Shown here piece after piece: positions 41,920-54,189 of a DNA stretch of 64,000 nucleotides (position 1 is its first letter; every line of letters begins with the position of its first letter). The DNA is from Heligmosomoides polygyrus polygyrus (lineage: Eukaryota > Nematoda > Chromadorea > Rhabditida > Heligmosomidae). The position numbers and the translations under genes were made by a program. The notes under the pieces were generated by a model that ran no database searches, was not told the origin of the DNA, and saw only the letters and a list, made by a program, of their open reading frames with translations. The DNA lies in the NCBI GenBank assembly GCA_947396885.1, contig OX377205.1:52126676-52190675 (forward strand), read 5' to 3'.

Positions 41920-42359
41920 TACATGCGCAGTTGCTGCCTTCGCCGCATTGTCAGCAGTGAAGTGGGGTTTTTTGGGGTGGGGTTTTGGGGAAGGAGTGTT
42001 TTTTGAATTTTTTGTTTCTGCTGAACTCCATTAATACGCAAGCTAAAAAATTGATAGTAAATTATGAATTTAGCGAATATTCAAACGATGCAGGCTTTTG
42101 TTGGCGTACAATCATAGGATAAGTAAAGTTCTTGAATCAACAGTTTTCTCGACCTTCTCGAAATGTGTGTAGTTTGATTTGGATGGGGTCTTACCAGCAA
42201 GAAGACTTGAAGAAGAAAATTAGTTTGGTTTAAAAAAAAAAAACTGTTCAGATTGAGCTGAAAATAACACGACAAATAAGCAAATATTGAGACACATCTG
42301 AATAACATTAGTAGAAAAAGCCTCTGTAAATTTGGTTGTACTGCACTACTGATCAGGTG

Positions 42360-42440
42360 GTTCTTACGATTTACGATTAACGACAGTTTTTTTGTAATTA
42401 CGATTTACGATTTACGGAATTTCAAATTTCATTTACGCGC
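42360..42440. repeat. ACGATTT microrepeat
   Basis: TTACGATT-type units recur about seven times, irregularly spaced. Confidence 0.6.
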
Positions 42441-42499
42441 ACCTCTGTTGGCGATTTAAGCTACTTTACCCCAAGGGAAGACCTTGAATATTAGTACTT

Positions 42500-42865
42500 T
42501 GCTTCGGGTGCTATCTCCCAGATGCAGCCAGCCGACGTAGTCTTCGTCACTTAGAGGAGGTAGCTTATGAAGCGATATCTCTCCCACGCCATTGTGCATG
42601 ATCTTCCTTCTACCATGAGGAAAATGGGCAGCATCCCGAAGATAAGTGTCGAAGTTGTGGGCAGCTGAAATAAGACGGATTTGTTATAATGGCATTGAAG
42701 GTCCGTCGCTGGTGTACCCAATCCGGTGTCACCCTCACGTGAAAAGCTGGTTGCTTCTGCCTTGTCCAAAGGTTATACGGCGTCACGTCCTGGTCTCTTT
42801 GAAAACTCGACCAGGGCGGTTTTCCAGAAGTCATTGGTCCATGCAGAGAATCAAACTGTGAGGAG
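42500..42865 (-). other. Coding-like remnant, unrecognised
   Basis: On the minus strand, residues such as DTYLRDAAHFPHGRRKIMHN and LPPLSDEDYVGWLHLGDSTR read like protein, but stops interrupt it. No family was recognised; a transposon remnant is most likely. Confidence 0.2.
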
Positions 42866-43194
42866 CCTGTAGCTTTTATTCGCTGTCCGTAACCAGTGTG
42901 ACCAGTGCTTTTGTTACATGCACTTTGTACTTGCGTATCACGGGTGTTGAACGTGTAATCATCATTATGTTGAATAGCTTTCTCACTCCCTTTTTGTTAG
43001 AAAACCGGTCAGTAATAAACAAGTCGCAAGAAAGTTGCTCTCCACAGCGTACATCTGGAAAATGCTCGGACAACGTCTGAAAATGTTATAGACGTGAGGG
43101 TCCGTCAAATCTCAACCAACCAGTTGAAATGCAAAAATGCGTAGAAGGATCGAACCCCGCCCTCCCTCGCATGAAGAAACTTCACTGCTCTCTG

Positions 43195-43412
43195 CGATCC
43201 GTGCCGCTTACCGGCAGAGTCATCGTGGGCGTACAGTAGACCTCTAGAACTCGTGAGGCGCCGATTCCACAGTAGCTTCAAGGGCCCCCTAGTCCTCGGG
43301 TTTAACGAATTGGCAAAAAAGAAGCACATTTTATAATAATCGAGGGGTGTAAATTCTCCCTATGTGACTCGCTGTCCCCGCTCAGACATACGCTTCAGAC
43401 CCTTCGCTTTAA
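43195..43412 (+). repeat. Dispersed repeat family A, copy 3
   Basis: It shares GAGGGGTGTAAATTCTCCCT, TGTGACTCGCT and CAGACATACGCTTCAGACCC with the copy at 860-1045. Confidence 0.5.
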
Positions 43413-43859
43413 GTCGAGGGCGGCGATATGCACAGGCTACTGTTTCTCGCAATGCTACTCCTCCAGGTCGGCGTAAAAGCCTCCAAAATTCTTTCTTATT
43501 TCTTCATATTCCGCTGGGAGAAAACACACAACAACGAGGAACAAGCTTATTCGAATCATATATAGGTGGGCAGAGTAGTCCCTCCTTCTGATGACCAACA
43601 AGTCTTACCTCTCACCTCAGAAAATTTGGTTTTTCTTTTTCCTTTTTTAAATTTTAGGAAGTGGTAAACAGCCCGACCTCTTCAAGCTTTCTGAAGAAAG
43701 CTGTTGTTCTATTACCCAATGCCCTAGAATTCTTCATCTTCTGCCCTGTCAGATGAAAGGATCAAATATAATTTCTCTACAGAGAAGCTTAGCATGCCAT
43801 TTATGTACCACTCTACCTGTCATGATCAAGTCATTTCTTCCCCTTCGCGCAAGGGCAGG

Positions 43860-44540
43860 TGTACTAACATTTTGTCCTGTTCAGACTGTGAGGGGTGCAC
43901 CCAAACCTTATCATTACGGTGACTCTTGAGTGAGCTGCACTCTCCGCTATGAGAGTCGCCGGCGCTAGCCGTTGTCCCATGGTCAACGCTCTGATTTGTG
44001 AATAGTATCTGCCTGACCATTTGGAGACGTTGCAAGAAAGACATCCCTTCGTTGTAACCAGGACGTGTCTTTTGGCTAGTTCAAGGATGTTGGTCTTGAG
44101 CGAGCCAGCGCTTCCGACATTGCCTGTAAGGCTTAATGGTTTTGGACGTTCGAAAAACGACTCTACGTCAAATGACTCTATTACACAGTTGCAACCAAGA
44201 GTAGAGCTGCGTAACTTTTCAAGGAACTGGTTCATGGCGGTCGAATGAAAGAGAATCTTAGGCAGCAATTGGCCTACGATATTGTTGACAAACCACGATA
44301 CTCTGTCAGTTGGTACCTTTACACATCTGATTATTGGTCGAGTTTTGAAAAAATTTGGAAAAAATTCACCGACATTGATAGCATATCCCCTTGAGCTAGT
44401 TTGTGAGTTTTAATAAGGTTGTAGAAGACTGTACAGCAAGGACTATCCAGCTTGAGTCTACTGAGAAGTCTCTGGGAAATGCCTGCAGATCTTCCAATCG
44501 TAGCCCATGCACGGTTCAGCCGCTTGCATTGTGAGAGCAA
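43860..44540 (-). pseudogene. Penelope-like reverse transcriptase remnant
   Basis: Read on the minus strand: LDSPCCTVFYNLIKTHKLAQ, the Penelope x-K-x-HK template block. After a frameshift come a RPIIRCVK-like stretch and VSWFVNNIVGQLL. Then LPKILFHSTAMNQFLEKLRS, CVIESFDVESFF (RT motif with D) and a W-SGRYYSQIRALTMGQRLAP block follow, in the order known for Penelope RT. The catalytic YADD-equivalent is missing, since the frame runs into repeat DNA at about 43960. Inactive. Confidence 0.6.
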
Positions 44541-44789
44541 CCCTTTTCCAGCTACACGCCGTTATACGGGATCATTTTGGAAATGGTGCTCGGTTATTGC
44601 CCTGTCAAGTGACTGTGCATAACAAGGCACTCCCCACCTTTATCACTGACAGATACGCGCAGTGTGCCGTTTGTTCTCAGCTCCCGCAATTCTCTGAATC
44701 CCTCCCGCTGTGCATTGGTCAAGTTAGTCTGCTGCTGTGAATTTAGGTTCACCGAAGAACGAGCGAAGAAATGGCAGTCGGCAGCTCGT

Positions 44790-45545
44790 CAGGACCTATG
44801 TTCGAGCTTATTTCCATTCGCATCCTGTTCCTGACCCGAAGGCGAAGAAGATCTCTTAGCACATATAGAGCTCCCACAAGCTTACGGAACATTAGAACAT
44901 TGGTGCTTTGTGCCGGAGAAAACGATGGACCGAGACGAAGAAAACTAAGAGCCAAAAAGCTGAACGTCACCAAGAACAGTGACCTTCCCGAGCTCCAGCT
45001 CGTTTTGAGCTAACATTACGATGACTCGCGAGTGAGTTGCCCTCTTCATAATGAGAGGGCTGAGGGTTGTGATCAAAGAGGAGCATGTGCTGTACTCGTT
45101 CTTGATGAAATGCCGTTCTAAAGAACAGACATGCCGACGTTTCGAACTTGGAGGAGGACTGAGGGCGGGTTGAGAACGATTTGCAACTCTATCCGATTAA
45201 GGCTAAAGGCACTCTTTGTGCGAAATACGAAAGCCTTAGAGGTCAGCATCATGAAAACTCTCATAGCGAAGGGGGCAGCTCACTCACGGGTCACCGTAAT
45301 GATAACACTCCGGCTCAAAATGAGGTAGAGTTCGGGAGGGTCACTGTTCTTGGTGACGTTCACTTTCTAGCACGCTCATAGCTTTCTTAGTCTCGATCCA
45401 TCGTTTTCTCCGACACAAAACAGCAGTGCTTTAATGTTCCGTGGGGTTGTGTGAGCAAAACACAGGCTAAGAGATCTTCTTCGCCTTGGAGTCAACAACA
45501 GGTTGCAAATGGAAACCAGCTCAAACATAAGTGTCGGTATACGCC
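44790..45545. repeat. Inverted repeat next to the Penelope RT remnant
   Basis: About 230 bases at 44800-45005 recur inverted at 45330-45545. Shared blocks include GCGAAGAAGATCTCTTAG / CTAAGAGATCTTCTTCGC, GAAAACGATGGA / TCCATCGTTTTC and GTCACCAAGAACAGTGACC / GGTCACTGTTCTTGGTGAC. Inverted flanking repeats are typical of Penelope elements. Confidence 0.7.
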
Positions 45546-45599
45546 CCTATAGCATCGGAACCACTAACGCGTTTGAGAAGGAGGGGCTTGGTGGGGCAG

Positions 45600-45672
45600 A
45601 GTGCGTTTCAATATCCTGCACCATCTTCAGGCCTCTGAAGACGACGATCGTGTCGAAACGTCATGCCGCTCA
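45600..45672 (+). ncRNA. Candidate hammerhead ribozyme of a Penelope element
   Basis: CTGAAGA at 45635-45641 matches the CUGANGA core exactly. GAC...GTC forms a short stem II, and GAAAC follows at 45655-45659. Stems I and III were not proven by eye. Family knowledge (hammerheads in Penelope elements) supports it; activity is inference. Confidence 0.35.
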
Positions 45673-45729
45673 AATGTTCCACCATAAAAACCTCGTTCGG
45701 CACACAAGAAACTAACATACATCAACGTG

Positions 45730-46480
45730 CTATGCGGAATTTTCACGAGGAGAGGTGCTGGAATATTCGAGCGGTGATTTCATTGCTAATGGTGATTTGA
45801 GCGCTTGACATAAGAATTTATTTATTTATTGAAAAGCCTCGTTGAAGCGCTCTTCAAATCAATCACGGAGACCTAACCAAAGGCTTCACGTGTCACAGAA
45901 ATTGTCTTTACTTCTGCTTGAATTAAACTAAAACATGATTCTTTATTGAATAGTAGCAGGGCCTTGAAATTTTAATCGGTTCAAATTCGCTGCTATAACT
46001 TCTTCAGGTAGAATTTTTATTTTCGTGATAAATGACGATGTTGAACACAACCCCCTAATCATTTCGAAAAACTTGATCCTAACTTGATTTTTTCCACCGG
46101 TAATAAAACGTTAAGCATGGAGTAGAATTCAAAATCCTGACGTTCTCTCGCTCATTAAATAAACTTATTTCCATGTGAAATCAGGCTTCGGGGACCACTA
46201 CGAGGTCGATTCGAGGAGCGCACCAACGTGTGTTAAGGTCTTTGTGTGATCAGCACTTAAATTTCCATTGCAGTTAGCACTCGAAGCTTTATCGTGTAAA
46301 ATTTCCGAGCCAGATGTCGCTCCTCTAGAAAAGTAGAGACACATGTCATGCCGTGACATTCAGTATACATCGGTGAAAATTGAACCCTGACTTGAAGAAT
46401 GCTCCGGGAAAATCTTTACTGTAGAACAATCAGCATGTAGAACCTTATAGGATTCAATTCCATTTTCATAACATGCCGCA
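45730..46480. other. No gene recognised
   Basis: A mixture of AT-rich DNA. No frames, ends or repeats could be supported. Confidence 0.35.
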
Positions 46481-46481
46481 T

Positions 46482-46909
46482 TCAGAAAACTAAGCTGCAC
46501 GCGGTTTTCCACGCTGCCCAAGTCACACGTGGAAGGAGCTGAAGCTGAAGAAAATTACGAGATATTCCTCTCCCAAAACCATGGCGCAGTACGACCTTGA
46601 CCTTCTCCTGCAGCTGTGGAAAGCGCGGTGAGTTTAGTAATTCGGGCAAGTAAATTTTCTGAGAAACAACGACGAGTCGATTGCCAAAAAGCCATCTCTG
46701 CAATATAAACGCAAAGAGGAGTGCCCGCTCGCTTGGAAAGGCAACAGATGAAGGCAGTGTTGGCTCCCGTGCCCGTCTCCGAAGAACCTCGTCAACGCCA
46801 TCATAGGGAGAGAGAGTTGAGGACGAGGGAGCACCTTCAAAGTCCCGGGCTCTCAGGTGGCCCAGCAGTTCCAGCTGCCATTGTTCTGCCGCGGTGAACG
46901 TGCATACTT
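46482..46909 (-). CDS. Unrecognised coding-like exon, ends in a stop
   Basis: From a fair acceptor (CTTCCGCAG, ending at 46910) a minus-strand frame runs 141 codons to TGA: VCTFTAAEQWQLELLGHLRA, RDFEGAPSSSTLSPYDGVDE, then RALLFAFILQRWLFGNRLVV and ENKVKVVLRHGFGRG-like residues. The composition is protein-like. The same frame upstream (about 47140-46910) also reads well (FHGVAILRRLLGLRDYLS) but has a TGA at the junction, so it is either an exon pair or a broken gene. No family was recognised. Confidence 0.3.
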
Positions 46910-47357
46910 CTGCGGAAGATAGAGTCGCTCCTCAGGAGAGATAATCACGGAGCCCTAATAGCCGACGGAGGATTGCCACTCCGTGAAATGCAAGGGTAAA
47001 TGGACATGACACGTGCGGAGGTCTGTGCGCATGACAAGTGCACCCGCCGACCTTTTCCGCAGTCCTTTTTCTCAGCACAGTATCCTGCAATCCTAATATG
47101 CACCCGGAATTCTTTGTCGAGCGGCGCTTGTGCTGAATGACAGGAAACTTTGCACATCATTCTTAATAAAACTGGTTTAAGCACCTCAACATTTGTGAGT
47201 ATTATATTTTTATTATATTACTAATGTATATTAAAATTTTTTAATGAATTCAAAACTAAACGTAACAGCACAAAAACCTTATATTTCGTGAAACATAGAA
47301 CATACACAAAGGCGAGAACATTCAGAACACTAAAACGGCGAAAGTTTTCGGTTCAAC

Positions 47358-47627
47358 CTAAGGGTAGTGTTTCAGAAATTTGGTGGCTGAAGTGAGAAAC
47401 ATCGATGAGGGACAGCAAGGATTTTCCTCGTGTAGGCTCTGTAAGACATCATACAGTTCACCTGTCTTTGGGGGACTGAAACAGATGCCTTTTCCGAGGG
47501 CGAGGGGAGCATGGTAACGCCTACCGGAGATTGCGGCAGTGGAAACATCCTCATGCAGCCGGTATGGTACCGTATTGCAGCGCACTGGCGTAGAACCGGA
47601 CTGGGTGTTCGAGCACAATAACTGCAC
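47358..47627 (-). other. Unrecognised open frame, 89 codons
   Basis: Residues such as RYHAPLALGKGICFSPPKTG and ELYDVLQSLHEENPCCPSSM look coding-like. It may belong with the frame at 46482-46909. No motif was recognised. Confidence 0.25.
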
Positions 47628-47699
47628 GAGCTACTCTTCGATTTTGGCCCGAGCTAAGCTCTGAGCTATTCCTGTAGTGACCACGGTCCTCGCATTCTC

Positions 47700-49160
47700 C
47701 ACGTTCTCGTAGAGTTGAGAATTCTTAGAGGACAACTACAAGAATCGCAGGACAAAGATGCACAAACGGGGTAGAAACGCTTCGAGTTGAGGCACGAATT
47801 GAAATTGAGCACTCAGAAGAGGTTCAGGAAAGATCGCGGAAGTGAGCAAGACAAGACCATGAGGCTTTCCATAGTAGTGTCGCCACCTTTGTGCCTAATG
47901 TGTAGAAGGTGATCACATGCATTATGATATGCACACCGAAATCTGAGGAGGCCTAAAAAACACCTAAAAAGTGCAGAATGTTAAAGAGATCTGATACCGA
48001 GCACGACAAAGTGCATCAAGATTACAAGTTCCCTTCAAATGCTTCTTTCATGGTATGGTAAAAAAGGAAGTGACGAGCCGAATTTGAGCAACAATTTTAG
48101 ACCGGCGCTGCTGATACCGCATCAGTACGAAGTCTTAAAACGTGCCTCTCCTGCCTTAAAACTGCGCTCCGTTTTATTTCATCTGAGAGGTTTCAAACAA
48201 AAAAGGAATCTGTCAGGGGGCTGGGTTCGGTAAATACACTGCGGACGATCATCTTCAATCATGACCTGTGCAGTTTCCATGCGACGACCCTGACAGGCGC
48301 GCTGTCGAGTCGCCATGCAAGGGACACTGGACGGGCCGCGGAGAAAGTGCCCGAATCCCGGACGCTTCGAGCGGAGGAAATGGCTGCGACCATGCAAGAA
48401 AACGGTCCACGGAGAAGATGCCCGAATCTCACCGTATGCGTTGCGTGCAGAGAAAATGCCCCGCAACCAAGGGAGAAAATGCCCGCATCGGTGAAGCAAA
48501 ATGCCAGGGTCAACGTACCGTACACCATAAATAGTATAGTCGGATAGCATAGAGAGAACGTATACTACTTCAGAATATAACATCATGTGATCATTAGCAA
48601 AAGCGCGGTGATAAAACAAGCAACTGCGGGGGCAAACGCCATTACGGAAACTCGGAATAAATTCGGAACTGATGGAAAAACCGTTTGAAGGGTCTTTACC
48701 GAATGCATCATTTAGCTAGTACATCGCTAATCTGATTTCCGTAGCATTACACTCAAATTTGAGCTTCTTTAAGAAGTGGATCGAAAAGATGCGTACATGA
48801 AAAATGCTCTTTCAAAACAAGAGAGCTCAACGGACTAGTGTTAAGGTACCGCACCGTAAGTCCTGTTCATTTGATGGCAAATTAAACGCTTAGAATGGCG
48901 TCATTTCAAGGTTTCTTGCGAAACTTTTTACCTAGCAACCAACGAGGTATTCCCATATTTAAGTCCTTCTACCAGCAGTGATCCGGAGGAAGAAAGATTT
49001 CAAAAGCAAAGAGGCATCGAAATATGTACGTATCTAACATCCCCTAAGACCGCAGTGTTCAGCCTTCCTGAAGAGGTTCCGTTCCAAAGATGTCGTCTTC
49101 GGAAATTGTTATGCTGCCATTCCGTACCAGTGGACAATACACCAGCCACGGCTTTTTTAA
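47700..49160. other. Mostly featureless; contains a GAGAAAATGCC-type repeat
   Basis: At about 48340-48510 runs like GAGAAAGTGCCCGAATC and GAGAAAATGCCCGCATC recur irregularly. They relate to the array at 54190-54310. No gene was seen. Confidence 0.4.
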
Positions 49161-49164
49161 ACTA

Positions 49165-49327
49165 CCATACACGTTTGTAAAAATGCTTGTGTATTTGTCA
49201 CTCCTGGCCAAGGTTGTTCACCTCTAGTTATTCAATATATGATTTGTACTATATTTTTGCAAAATAGTAAATAAAAATGTCAGCATAGCAGTTTTTTGCC
49301 TTCAAGCATTTTTACAAACGTGTATGG
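49165..49327. mobile_element. Tc1/mariner-type MITE, 163 bp
   Basis: Perfect inverted ends CCATACACGTTTGTAAAAAT (plus GCTTG) are flanked by TA on both sides. Non-coding interior. Confidence 0.8.
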
Positions 49328-49770
49328 TAATTTTCCCGGCTATTTAATCGAATACGTATCATAATTTAGAACAAAAGGTTGAAAGATAAATTATGGTTTG
49401 CCGGCAACATCGAGAACCGAACCAACCACGTCGCACCTGACGAGCGGGAGCACTACCCATGCGCCACAGCTGGCGAGCCTTCTTACGGAGTTCCGAGGAC
49501 TCACCACTCTCGCGCCAGGTGTGTAGCACAGCCAGCCTGTGGTGAGACCCCCGATTTCGGCGGGCCATAGCTCGCTCAGGAATTTCATTTTGCAATTTTG
49601 ACACCACATTTTACTCCAATCAGCATTCCGAGCTCTTTCTAATGATCCAGGTCTCAACTTAGTATTCCATGGGAGGTCGAAACCGTTCCCTAGTTTCCTA
49701 GTATCTTAAGCAGTGAGGTGGTCTCCAGGTCGGAGGAAAAGCGGAGCCATGATAGGAACTTCCTGCTTTG

Positions 49771-49824
49771 TGCAGGGCTTTCTATTCTGCAACTCCAGAA
49801 AGTTGCAGAATAGGAAGCCCTGCA
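49771..49824. repeat. Snap-back inverted duplication 3
   Basis: TGCAGGGCTTTCTATTCTGC (plus AACT) faces AGTTGCAGAATAGGAAGCCC (plus TGCA) across a 6-base spacer. Confidence 0.75.
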
Positions 49825-49863
49825 GCAGCTTGGACGACTATGCCGAACATCCGTGGCAAAGCC

Positions 49864-50490
49864 CTAAAGAGGTGTTGTGCCTCTCGAGCTCCTACGACGC
49901 GAATGTATTCCTGCACAAAGGGGACACAAATGAGGAACTCCTGTGCCGAGGGAAGATCGAGAGATCCTCATTGGAGGTACGGCGGATGCTTTGAGATCTC
50001 CCATTAAACGTACGTAGGAAAAAGTACGGGTGAGTTTTGACGCGGTGTGCCCACCTTGCACACCGACCCGAACAATGCATTTATCAGTTTTTCCGGTGGT
50101 GGCTGCCTTCATGAGCTCCCCAATACGAGGAAAGGTGCTCGAAGATCTTACAGCTGTCCCTCAATCGACAATGATGTATGCGGCATCTTGGCTGATCCTT
50201 CACTCAACTGATACGGCGTTGACGCTTATCACGTCGTCAATGGCGGGGTTCGCCAGGTTCGCAACGCTGGGCTCCCCAGTCGCTCCAACAAGCACAAATC
50301 GTTCAAAATCGGGAATCCAGATTGAAGCAGCGTGTTCAAATCTGTCCCGACGTTGTAGCGTTCGACGTTGTGCACAATACCATTGGGTACCATTGCCCTC
50401 TGCCCCTTAGTTCGCCGCGGCGGTAGACGCTTCGAGGGCGTTAAAATAAGGTCTTAGAAACTCTGAAAACTCGTCCGTACTCATTTCTCT
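49864..50490 (-). pseudogene. Decayed coding-like region, unrecognised
   Basis: On the minus strand consecutive stretches in shifting frames read EMSTDEFSEFLRPYFNALEA, DFERFVLVGATGEPSVANLA, NPAIDDVISVNAVSVE and MKAATTGKTDKCIVRVGVQG. Stops separate them. It is probably an old gene or transposon. No family was recognised. Confidence 0.25.
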
Positions 50491-50847
50491 ACGTACGTCT
50501 AATGGCGAGTATGCTTTGAGGCGAATGCAGGTTGGGAACAATCCTTAACGAGAACGTTCGAAGTAGAGGCTCAGCAGTGGATGGGCTACGTAGTGAATAG
50601 AGCTCGGAAAAAGCGTTCGGAGGGCATAACTTCGAGGGCTTCGGGTGCTCATTCCTGTCTGAATAACGCGAACTCAAGGACAATCTTAGCAGAACTTGAA
50701 GGGTCTATTGGAAAAGGGCCTGCTCGGCATTCACAGAAATTCTTTCCCTGAACCACATTGGTCGTGAGACTATGGAACTGTAGGTTATCATGAAGTCACA
50801 ATACGTTTGCAAGTGGGCGTGGAGAGGAACTCAAGGCTGGCTGATAT

Positions 50848-50885
50848 GGCTGAACAGAAACAGCTGAGCCTGTTTCTGTTCAGCC
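50848..50885. repeat. Snap-back inverted duplication 4
   Basis: GGCTGAACAGAAACAG faces CTGTTTCTGTTCAGCC with a 6-base loop. Confidence 0.7.
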
Positions 50886-51104
50886 AAATTAGACATCAAG
50901 ACAATGGTTGAATGCAGTGATAAATTCGCAAGACAGACATGGTGATCACATGGAACCTGCCCCTGTCATGTCCACACCTGACTATGAGTGAGTAAGCAGT
51001 GCCCTTCTCCTTTTTCGCCTTCCCCCACCTCAGACTGTCTTTGTTGGTTGTGATTTGGGCGAAGCCTAGATGACTAAGACGAAGATGAATCCTTCCATCT
51101 TCAT

Positions 51105-51642
51105 TCAATCAAGTTCAAAGACACTCGAGATCACCTGCGTCTCGCAACTGATCTCGCTCGTCTGGTCCCGACGGATTTGAGTGTTGAAGAGGTCTACATT
51201 GCTTCCAAGAACTCGCTCATTGCTCTGCACGGCGCACTGGCTGACACATCTGGCTCTGTTCTGGCAAATGGCGAAGCGCACATAGGACGCCATGGATGTG
51301 GCTTCCCAATCGTGTGACACCTACGTCTACAGACCTACTAACAAGAGTAAGCCCTCGCAGCGGATCCATGTCTGACTTCGCGTCTCTCAGTTGCACTATT
51401 AGTTCTGCTGCTAGGAGGACGTTGAAATGGTATGTGCAGTACATGGTGGCGTTCGCGGGATCAGAGCGAAAGTGATTCCTGCTCGACGCAATCGGGCTTC
51501 TGAGTACAACGAAACTATAGGTGCCTGACCTGAATAGCGCGGCATCCAAAAACAACGTTGTGCGGCACAGCGTCTCAAAAAACGTAAGCACTACTTGGCG
51601 GATCATTACTTTGCAGTTCACCTGAATAAATTTATGGCGCAT
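51105..51642 (-). other. Unrecognised minus-strand open frames
   Basis: A 141-codon frame (51217-51642) includes ATMYCTYHFNVLLAAELIVQ and LRDAKSDMDPLRGLTLVS. An overlapping frame at 51105-51320 also looks protein-like. No motif was recognised. Confidence 0.2.
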
Positions 51643-52310
51643 ATGGAGGCACTGAAAAGATAAATTTGACAGCTACTGAACTATAGGGATTGCGTTCGCC
51701 ATGCATCGATGCCCTAACTTCTTGCACTGCTATTGAATGTGCTTAATTTTTGTTATACTCGTGTCATAAACTGGCCATGTCATTGTTTTGCACTACTTGT
51801 AGAATATAGGATAACTATTGCTGCTATTCAAACGATTTGTTGGAAGCGCCACGCATTCTACTCTGCCGGATATCGTGGAGGCAATTTCAACGCGTATTCG
51901 GCCTGTGTAGTGACTTTCGCTGTAATCAGCCGACTAACACGTCAGTATTTTGTCTTTCGCAGACCCTTCCCGCACCGATTCACCGACCGACACCGGAGAG
52001 AGTGAAGGCTTGGTTGAACAGGAGGGATCCGATCATTTGTGGTGCCAATCGGAGCCTAATCCGATTTTAAGATATGCATTTAATTAAGAGCATAGTGGAA
52101 CTTATTTCAGGGTAGGTGCTCTCAAAAATACGAGCAGGGATCGAAGGATCATAGCTTTGTTGCCAGAAGGGCTGTCAGCAAGGGTCAAGACAAGAATGAA
52201 AAGGCAACAACTCAAACACTACGTGCCGTAGGTTGTTTAGACTGCGCCATGATTGCTTCAAAGCTCAGGGCTTTAGCGTGGTACAGTTCGTTCGGAGAAA
52301 GTGCTGAACA

Positions 52311-52402
52311 AGCGATATGACGCTCTTCGTGTCCCTCGCGCGACCGGTGACAGTTCGAGTAACTCGATGATCAACGAGACGACGGTGGTACAGGTGACTG
52401 AC
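52311..52402 (+). repeat. RTE family C 3'-end remnant
   Basis: TATGACGCTCTTCGTGTCCC, then CGATGATCAACG and TACAGGTGAC, match the last bases of the element at 9405-10262. Confidence 0.6.
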
Positions 52403-52757
52403 TGTTTCAAGTTAATTTGAAGACGCGACTGGTGATCTAGGAACAGCATACGTTTGATGCTTTTTGCGAACTAATGCTGCGCAGTTTTCCACCTTTCCCT
52501 AGTTCAAACTACGGTATTATACGTCGTCAACACATCTGAGTTCATAAGGGAAGCTATATGTAACTGGAGCGCTATAAAAAACGGTTCTGTAGCCAACTCA
52601 GAAGAAAAAGAAGAATGCTCACAGGCGCTTGAAAATCTCATTCTCATTTCGTGTGACAGATGTTGGTTCATGCCACTCCGACAGAGTGTCAGAGTGCTCC
52701 GACCAGTTTGTTACAAACGGAGAGGAAATGGCGTCTTCAATTTGAAATTTTTGGGTA

Positions 52758-53360
52758 GTGCATGGCATAATTAAAAAATCGTGGTGCATAACGTATCTAT
52801 TATTCACGTCATTTTGTTTACGACTCAGCCACTGTTACAAAGGATTTAGGCTACACGTCACAAAATTTTTATTTTCCTTTGCTTCCATAGTTCTCACGTA
52901 TAGCAAGCAGTATAAAGTTCCAGAAGATGAAGAGAGAATGAATGTGCATTGTGGCGAGAATGAGGACGTCTCACTGACTGCCAAGGATTCAAGGAAGACA
53001 GCACTTCCAGCTGCTGTTGCTGAGTCGAAGGCCAACGCGGCGGAGCGATCAACCGCCCGCAACTTGGGCAGCGCATTGAAGAGAAGTGGAGAGGCTTCCA
53101 CACTGGACGACTCTCCGGTCCCATCGCTCGCTTCGCCACCTCAACATGCGGTCCAGCACTTAAATGTCGAGGCACCGAGAGAAAGCTGTACAAGCCGGCA
53201 GACAGCCAGAGCCACGAGCTCTCCTCGCGCCGGTCTTCCGCAACAATAAATGGCGAAACCTCGGAGCTGAACCCACTTGTCTTTCAACCAAATTCTCTAA
53301 AGCGCGAGTACTCGAATGCTTTGAAGGCATTGGAATTAATGGGAGAAAGAGGAGGTTGAA
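52758..53360 (+). other. Coding-like region in overlapping frames, unrecognised
   Basis: One frame (52758-53249) gives VPEDEERMNVHCGENEDVSL, ETALPAAVAESKANAAE-like residues and an SPxxSPPQH tail. Another, open to about 53366, gives YKPADSQSHELSSRRSSATI and NSLKREYSNALKALELMGER. The composition suggests a disordered protein. It is not clear which frame, if any, is real. Confidence 0.25.
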
Positions 53361-53587
53361 TGATTGACAACAAACAGATGAGCTGTAAATTCTAGACTGG
53401 ACGCAAGTGTCAACAAAAACAGCGGTGAATTGAGCACCACCAACGCCCAGATGGGGAAGATGGATCGATTTGCCATGGAAAAGCGCATGAAAACGAGCAG
53501 TGGCTAATGACAGAGGAACGCCGAAGACGGAGGTTGAGGGACGAGCAATGGCGACGGTGTCGTAAGGAGAGCCCATATTCTTGAAAG

Positions 53588-53737
53588 ATGGCTGCAGCCC
53601 TGTCAGCGGGAGAAGTAGACTTAGAAAGCCCAAATGAATTTTGGATAATGATGACGTTCAATGGCTCCATAGATGAGGCCAAAGGAGACGATTTCAAAAG
53701 ATTTAACACCAGTCTAGCCAATTTGCTGGAGCGTTAG
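53588..53737 (+). CDS. Unrecognised small open frame, 49 codons
   Basis: It starts MAAALSAGEVDLESPNEFWI and ends NTSLANLLER before TAG. It may be a last exon, since AAAG precedes the ATG, or chance. Confidence 0.2.
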   Translation: MAAALSAGEVDLESPNEFWIMMTFNGSIDEAKGDDFKRFNTSLANLLER

Positions 53738-54189
53738 AATCTTCTTTGAACTATTAACAGTGACCCCTCAATCCAGGAAATGTTTTCCATTTTGACCGCA
53801 CTAGAACCACATTAACGCGCAGAGCAGTCAAGAATTGCGTCTGTCTCCAACTCCTCTGCTATGTACTCAGCTAACTGTCAGCGTCTTTCTTGACCGGCCA
53901 GATTACAGTTGAGCTCGAATGGCCTATACAAATAGACAATTCAAAGAACGCTGATCCCGGGTGCTTAAACACCGAAGTGCGTGCCAGCTCAGTGCGGTCA
54001 ACTGCAATGGGGCCGGACTCGCTTACGTCAGTCGTTAGGCATTCAGCCTTCTTAACGTCCAATACGAAGAAGAACATCGCCAAGGTGGCACTGTAGCAAT
54101 ACAACCAATGAGGAGCTGCACCGCTTCGCAAGGTGCCTTGTGTCAAACATGGGAATGCTGCAAAGGAAGTCCAGGGGCGGGGGAGGGGG

